Shown piece after piece: positions 5,689-8,910 of a stretch of DNA of 8,910 bases; position 1 is the first letter of the stretch; each line of letters opens with the position of its first letter. Where the stretch lies: contig CAZIHO010000126.1 of NCBI GenBank assembly GCA_964538875.1, positions 1 to 8,910 of the forward strand, given 5' to 3'. The position numbers and the translations under genes are program-made. The stretch is from CAZIHO01 sp964538875. Lineage in GTDB: Bacteria; Pseudomonadota; Gammaproteobacteria; Chromatiales; Chromatiaceae. The notes under the pieces were generated by a model that saw only the letters and a list, made by a program, of their open reading frames with translations, was not told the DNA's origin and did no database searches.

Positions 5689-5690
5689 GG

Positions 5691-7046
5691 ATGCTGGGCT
5701 GGCCACGGCGATTCATCTGGCGCACCCTGCGCTGGACCGGCGGTTGGCGGGCGTTCCTGGGCCGGCGCCTGACGCCGGTGGGCCGCATGGTGCTGGCGGG
5801 CACCCTGATGGCTGGTTTGTTGGGTCTGGATACCCGCCAGACGCTGGCCCATCAGGCGTTCAGTGTAGGGGTGGCGCTGCTGTTGGTGGCTTGGCTGGCG
5901 GGCCGGCGGGGACCGGCCGGAGTGCGGGTCCGGCGCCATCTACCCCGGCACGCCACCCTGGGCGTACCCTTCCATTACGGGGTTGAATTGGTGAATCTGG
6001 GTTCCCGCCGTCTGCCCCGGCTGGAGATCCAGGAAACCCTGCCGGATCCGCGCCCCGATCTGGAGACCTTCCTGAATAGCCCGGCGCCTGGCGAGCGCCA
6101 GGAAAACTTTCTGGATCGGCTGGTCGGTTTTCCCCGTTGGCGCTGGCTGGTAGGGCGCGCCCAGCGGGTGGAGACGCCTCAGCCAATGGCGCTGCCGCCC
6201 TTGCGTGCCGGGGGTGAAGCTCAGGTCGAATTGGAATTGACCCCGCGCCGCCGGGGCTATCTGGTCCTGCCGGGGCTGCGGGTGGGGGTGCCGGATCCCC
6301 TGGGTCTCACCCATCGTAGCCAAGTCCTAGGGGGGCAGGGGCGGGTTTTGGTGCTGCCCCAGCGTTATCCGGTGCCGCCGCAACGGCCACCGGGGCGACG
6401 GCGATTCCAGCCCGGCGGGTTGGGTTTGGCCGGTGCGGTGGGCGACTCCCAGGAGTTCGTGGGTCTGAGGGAGTATCGGCCGGGTGATTCGATGCGGCAC
6501 CTGCACTGGGCGGCCTGGGCCCGGACCGGCCAGCCGATGGTGAAGGAGTATCAAGATGAGTACCACAGTCGCCAAGCCCTGGTGCTGGATAGTTGCGTAG
6601 CGCCGGGCCAGGAGGATTTGTTCGAGGCGGCCATTTCGGTCGCGGCTTCCTTGGTGGAGCCCCTGCGGGGTGGCGACACCCTGCTGGATATGCTGTTCGT
6701 GGCGGATCAGGTGCATGGGGTCACCAGCGGTCGCGGCCTGGCGTCCGGCGACGCCCTGCTGGAAGTGCTAGCCGGGCTGGAGCCCGCCCGGGTGGGTGGT
6801 TTCCAAGATCTGAGCCAGGCGGTGCTGGAGTCGGTGCCGCGCCTCAGCGCTTGTTTGTGTCTGTTTCTCAGTTGGGATGGGGCGCGCCAGGAGTTGGTCC
6901 GCCGGTTGCGAGGGTTGGGCCTGCCGCCCCGGGTGCTGCTGGTCGCAGTTGATCGGCCCCGGGATCTGGGGCCCTGGTCCGATCAACCCGAGCAATTGCT
7001 GGTCCTGCATCCGGAGCGGCTCGCGTCCGGATTGGCGGCCCTATGA
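5691..7046 (+). CDS. DUF58 family protein (451 aa)
   Basis: DUF58 proteins are usual partners of MoxR. Two hydrophobic segments near the N-terminus (about 31-47 and 57-71) suggest a membrane anchor, followed by a beta-rich region with LGVPFHYGVELVNLGSRRLPRLEI and RRGYLVLPGLRVGVPDPLGL. The family signature is clear: GDSQEFVGLREYRPGDSMRHLHW (251-273) followed by ARTGQPMVKEYQDE (277-290). The C-terminal part (from about 295) is the vWA-like domain. Its first MIDAS strand reads VLDSCVAPG, so the metal-binding DxSxS is degenerate. The frame is open from 5049, but that part overlaps moxR and is its shadow. The ATG at 5691 follows the moxR stop by 2 nt with GAGG abutting it, implying translational coupling. 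The stop overlaps the next start as ATGA. Confidence 0.93.
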   Translation: MLGWPRRFIWRTLRWTGGWRAFLGRRLTPVGRMVLAGTLMAGLLGLDTRQTLAHQAFSVGVALLLVAWLAGRRGPAGVRVRRHLPRHATLGVPFHYGVELVNLGSRRLPRLEIQETLPDPRPDLETFLNSPAPGERQENFLDRLVGFPRWRWLVGRAQRVETPQPMALPPLRAGGEAQVELELTPRRRGYLVLPGLRVGVPDPLGLTHRSQVLGGQGRVLVLPQRYPVPPQRPPGRRRFQPGGLGLAGAVGDSQEFVGLREYRPGDSMRHLHWAAWARTGQPMVKEYQDEYHSRQALVLDSCVAPGQEDLFEAAISVAASLVEPLRGGDTLLDMLFVADQVHGVTSGRGLASGDALLEVLAGLEPARVGGFQDLSQAVLESVPRLSACLCLFLSWDGARQELVRRLRGLGLPPRVLLVAVDRPRDLGPWSDQPEQLLVLHPERLASGLAAL

Positions 7047-8910
7047 AGCTGCCTCCCTATGTGCTGGGCGCGGCCCTGGCCGGCTGGGGGCTCCACACAG
7101 ATCTGGCCTGGCTGGGCGTGCCGCTGGCGCTGTTGGCCGAATTACCCAGGTTCCTGGACTGGCGTTGGGAACTGCAACCCAGGGAACGGCAACGAATCGC
7201 GGATTTCTGTTCCCTGCTGATCCTGGTGACCAGCGTCGTCTTATACCTCAACAGCTCGCGCCTGGGCAGCGCCGTCATCCTGCTGATCCAGTGGTTGCCG
7301 GCCCTGCTATTTCCCCTGCTGACCACCCAGCTCTACGAAGGCCGTCAGGGCATGGAAATGTCGGTCCTGTTCCTGAGCTTGCGGGGGCGCGCAGCGGGCG
7401 AGGAACAGCTAGACCTGACGCCCCCCTACCTGCTGGTCTGTGTCATCGCTGCCGCCATGGTGCCGATGCCGAGTCCCTGGTATCTGCCAGGCCTGGGGTT
7501 GCTGGTGGCCGGGACCCTGTGGGGACTGCGCCCATCCTGTTGGCCCCGGGGCCCATGGGTGTGGGGAGCCCTGTTGGCCGTGGCCATAGGCCTGGGGCAG
7601 TTGATCGGTGAGGGTCTGCGCCAGGCCCATGAGCAAGTCGGGGACTGGGTGGTCGCCTGGCTCGCCGACTGGATTTCGGAAGATTGGGACCCCTACCGGG
7701 CGGATACTGCCATTGGTGACGTGGGGCGGCTCAAGTCGGCGGAACGGGTGCTGCTGCGCGTCTGGCCGGACGCCCCCCCGAAGTCGCCCTTGCTGTTGCG
7801 AACCGGCTCCTACAACCGCTATGTGGATGGCACCTGGCTGGCGGATTCCGGTGGATTTGATCCCCTAGTGGGGGACCAGCGGGACTGGCGCTTGCCGGGG
7901 GAGGGGGACGGCGTCCGCCGGGTTCGGGTCACGGCGCCGCTTCCGCAGGGGCGCGGCCCCTTGCCCTTGCCGGACGGGACGCGCCTGATCGGTGGTTTGG
8001 CCGCCGCCCTGAGCCGCAACGCCGCCGGCGTGGTGCGGATCGCGGACGGCCCGCCCCTGGCCCGGTACCAAGTCCAGTATGGTGCCGTTTCTGCCGACGC
8101 CCCGCCCAACGAGGTCGATTTGCGGGTTCCAGCCAAGGAACGGGCGGTCTTGGATCGTTTGGTTGGGGAATGGGGGCTGGACCAGGCTCCGCCGCCGCAG
8201 GCGGTGGATCTGCTACGCCGCCGTTTTGTCCAGGAGTTCACCTATAGCTTGGATCTCACCGCGCCCAAGGACCAACGCAGCCCCCTGGACTATTTTCTGT
8301 TCGAGGGCCATCGGGGCCACTGCGAATATTTCGCCACCAGTGCGGTGCTGCTGCTGCGCCGGGCCGGGATTCCCAGTCGCTACCTGCGGGGCTGGTCGAT
8401 CCAGGAATACAGCGATATGGAACAGGCCTATGTGGCGCGGGGCCGCCATGCCCATGCCTGGGTGCAGGTTTGGCTGGAGGGGACCTGGCGGGAGTTCGAC
8501 CCCACGCCACCCAGTTGGGGAGACCAGGAGGCGGACGCACGACCCTGGTGGGGGTACGCCCTGGACGGGTGGGACCGGGTCTGGTTCGGCTTCCAACTCT
8601 GGCAAGAAACCGGCACGTTTGAGCGGACCTGGCTGGCGATCGGACTGCCGCCCCTGGTGGCTTGGTTCGCTTGGCGCATTATCCGGCGGGGCCAGCGCCG
8701 GCGCGGCTCGGTGCCGGCCGCCGACCTGCCGGCGCTGGCGCGAGGACCCTTCGCCCAAATAGAGGCGGTGCTGGCGGGCCAGGGTTGGCCCCGTCGGCCG
8801 GGCGAAACCTTGGCTGATTGGGTCGCGCGCCTGGATCGGGAGGGTGTTTCCTCGGCGACGGACCTTCAGCCCGCACTGAGCCTCTGGTATCGCCTGCGCT
8901 TTGACCCGGC
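7043..8910 (+). CDS. TgpA-like membrane transglutaminase/protease-like protein, 3' end missing
   Basis: The reading frame starts at the ATG overlapping the DUF58 stop and stays open for 622 codons to the window edge. About six hydrophobic segments (roughly residues 6-33, 55-70, 76-95, 128-142, 147-162, 172-188) form the N-terminal membrane part. An extracytoplasmic region follows, with the transglutaminase-like core. The triad is visible: C427 in RGHCEYFATSAVLLLRRAG, H471 in RHAHAWVQVW and D486 in REFDPTPP. A last membrane segment lies near 530-546. The following stretch, PFAQIEAVLAGQGWPRRPGETLADWVARL, resembles the DUF4129-type cytosolic tail. Known relatives such as Pseudomonas TgpA are inner-membrane proteins with this layout, and hydrolysis or crosslinking at a Cys active site is expected. 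The substrate is unknown. The N-terminal membrane block looks compact. Comparison with relatives suggests only a short C-terminal piece is missing. Confidence 0.92.
   Translation, partial: MKLPPYVLGAALAGWGLHTDLAWLGVPLALLAELPRFLDWRWELQPRERQRIADFCSLLILVTSVVLYLNSSRLGSAVILLIQWLPALLFPLLTTQLYEGRQGMEMSVLFLSLRGRAAGEEQLDLTPPYLLVCVIAAAMVPMPSPWYLPGLGLLVAGTLWGLRPSCWPRGPWVWGALLAVAIGLGQLIGEGLRQAHEQVGDWVVAWLADWISEDWDPYRADTAIGDVGRLKSAERVLLRVWPDAPPKSPLLLRTGSYNRYVDGTWLADSGGFDPLVGDQRDWRLPGEGDGVRRVRVTAPLPQGRGPLPLPDGTRLIGGLAAALSRNAAGVVRIADGPPLARYQVQYGAVSADAPPNEVDLRVPAKERAVLDRLVGEWGLDQAPPPQAVDLLRRRFVQEFTYSLDLTAPKDQRSPLDYFLFEGHRGHCEYFATSAVLLLRRAGIPSRYLRGWSIQEYSDMEQAYVARGRHAHAWVQVWLEGTWREFDPTPPSWGDQEADARPWWGYALDGWDRVWFGFQLWQETGTFERTWLAIGLPPLVAWFAWRIIRRGQRRRGSVPAADLPALARGPFAQIEAVLAGQGWPRRPGETLADWVARLDREGVSSATDLQPALSLWYRLRFDP

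Noticed and set aside
5049..5690. 214-codon N-terminal extension of the DUF58 frame
   Set aside because: It lies entirely inside moxR in another frame and reads as Gly/Pro/Arg-rich shadow sequence.
1..8910. CRISPR array, insertion sequence or prophage genes
   Set aside because: No regularly spaced repeats, transposase, integrase or phage-like proteins were seen on either strand.

Overview
The window is high-GC bacterial chromosome with ordinary housekeeping content: two tRNA genes, an RNA ligase, two histidine-biosynthesis genes, one lineage-specific secreted protein and the first three genes of a MoxR/DUF58/transglutaminase operon. Encoded CCA ends on both tRNAs, an RtcB close to the E. coli type, a stand-alone HisI and a long-form HisG suggest a proteobacterium, perhaps a gammaproteobacterium. 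This is a guess from protein resemblance and is not tested.

Layout. Positions 1-114 hold two AT-rich dyads and a promoter for tRNA-Cys(GCA) (115-188, + strand). Converging on it is rtcB (225-1421, - strand), with a perfect Shine-Dalgarno sequence. Positions 1422-2009 form a long stretch with no convincing gene. It is full of inverted repeats and ends in a pair of mutually exclusive hairpins just before an exported protein of unknown function (2010-3107, + strand). That protein has a C-terminal segment resembling the formylglycine-generating-enzyme/C-type-lectin-like fold. A tRNA-Leu(UAA) follows (3208-3292, + strand). A hairpin separates it from the convergent hisI-hisG pair (4677-3347, - strand).

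A 72-bp divergent intergenic region (4678-4749) separates hisI from a + strand operon: moxR AAA+ ATPase (4750-5688), a DUF58 protein (5691-7046) and a membrane-anchored transglutaminase-like protein of the TgpA type (7043 to the window end, incomplete). The three operon genes are packed with a 2-nt gap and an ATGA overlap, so they are probably co-transcribed and translationally coupled. In the usual model for this gene set, the MoxR ATPase works with the vWA-like DUF58 protein as a chaperone pair. The third protein carries a Cys-His-Asp triad on the outer face of the membrane.

Nothing here amounts to a clearly new system. The best candidates for a second look are the orphan secreted protein with its alternative-hairpin leader, the tandem dyads at the left edge, and the structured intergenic region.
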